From contig NC_059349.1 of NCBI RefSeq assembly GCF_019703515.2, forward strand, positions 23,036,744 to 23,100,743: a stretch of 64,000 nt of DNA, given 5' to 3'. This stretch comes from Myxocyprinus asiaticus. Taxonomy: Eukaryota; Chordata; Actinopteri; Cypriniformes; Catostomidae. Positions 63,503 through 64,000 of this stretch are shown here, piece after piece (positions within the stretch are counted from its first letter, which is position 1; every line of letters starts with the position of its first letter). Below the pieces are notes generated by a model that did not search any database, was not told the DNA's origin, and saw only the letters and a list, made by a program, of their open reading frames with translations. A program made the translations under genes and the position numbers.

Positions 63503-64000
63503 TTTTACAGCTAATGTGAGTAAACAGTGAAGTGCATATAGGAATGTCTGACACTTGACTGCAGCTTGTGAGCTGGACCATGTCAAAGTGATTTGTGGCA
63601 CTGTTTTTCTGCTTGGAAAGAACTTCTGAATGATAGGCTGTTGTGAGGACATTTTCAGTGAAAAGGCATTCAGCAGGGCAATAAAAAGTTTTCCCATTAG
63701 ATTAATACACCAAAAAAGAACAGACTGCCATTCTAATCCATTCTATCTACTATCCTTGCAACATTTGTCCTAGGATTTGGCACTGTTAAACTTTATCTGT
63801 TTAAGATACCAATTAAAGTTAAACAGGCCTTTAAGTAAGACAATTACAAGACAAATTAAGTTTTAGCATTTAAAAATCCTTGTTATAGTTTATTATGGTG
63901 TGTACCTACAAATAAATGTTGTTGCCTAAGTGTTAACAAACACCGAGAAGAAACAAACAAACAAACAAACTGAGTCACAAACTGACTAGAAGTCTGTATG
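63503..64000 (+). other. End of window, no gene seen
   Basis: AT-rich sequence with a short AAAC repeat at about 63950-63970. Nothing recognisable as a gene or element end. Confidence 0.4.

Noticed and set aside
63319..63697. Open frames on both strands made of His-Thr or Val-Cys repeats
   Set aside because: They are translations of the CA/TG microsatellite and not genes.
1..64000. A CRISPR array, phage, operon or other prokaryotic system
   Set aside because: Spliced vertebrate gene structure and abundant fish transposons show eukaryotic nuclear DNA; no regularly spaced repeat array is present.

Overview
This window looks like nuclear DNA of a bony fish, probably a cyprinid or close relative (inference). 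It holds one vertebrate gene with long introns, and the rest is dense with teleost-type transposons: Tc1/mariner, hAT, TTAA-flanked palindromic MITEs, an L1-type LINE, Ty3/gypsy-type LTR elements, a DIRS-like element and a tRNA-derived SINE. I see no bacterial gene, CRISPR array, rRNA gene or functional tRNA gene.

The gene is plppr4 (phospholipid phosphatase-related protein 4, also called PRG-1), on the + strand from 405 to 34113. I could place all seven coding exons with GT/AG splice sites and consistent phases: 405-494, 20214-20399, 24832-24961, 25855-26050, 28722-28779, 28934-29107 and 32596-34113. Together they encode 783 residues: a six-pass membrane domain resembling lipid phosphate phosphatases but lacking key catalytic residues, followed by a 505-residue cytoplasmic tail in one exon. 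An in-frame stop lies just upstream of the start. A perfect CRE-type site lies about 300 bp upstream, and a candidate poly(A) signal lies at 35612.

Intron 1 (495-20213) is mostly transposons. In order it holds a solo LTR with target-site duplication (TSD) at 1431-2466, a hAT element (3497-4993), a TTAA MITE split by a full-length-looking L1 (5051-11573), a Tc1 remnant (11590-12325), another solo LTR (13238-13540), a gypsy-type element with integrase upstream of reverse transcriptase (13771-18304), and a Tc1 copy with near-identical 201-bp terminal repeats and a transposase frame broken by one visible stop (18431-19991). The coding elements here lie antisense to plppr4. Introns 2-6 carry a second intact copy of the TTAA MITE, a Tc1 split by a short insertion, a palindromic MITE and several hAT-type elements.

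Downstream of the gene (about 36-64 kb) I find no cellular gene. This part holds a palindromic mariner derivative split by a solo LTR (40014-41181), tandem TTAA MITEs (43273-44194), a SINE, an L2/CR1-like LINE fragment, a DIRS-like element missing most of its reverse transcriptase (46185-49720), and a direct tandem duplication (52936-55497 and 55724-60551). The second copy of the duplication gained a hAT element whose empty site is preserved in the first copy. The window ends with another palindromic MITE and a (CA)n/(TG)n microsatellite.

I did not find a convincing undescribed biological system. The strongest second-look items are the nested insertions that document their own empty sites, the reversed integrase/RT order, the nearly intact Tc1 and the tandem duplication. 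All family names come from reading and recall; no database search was run.
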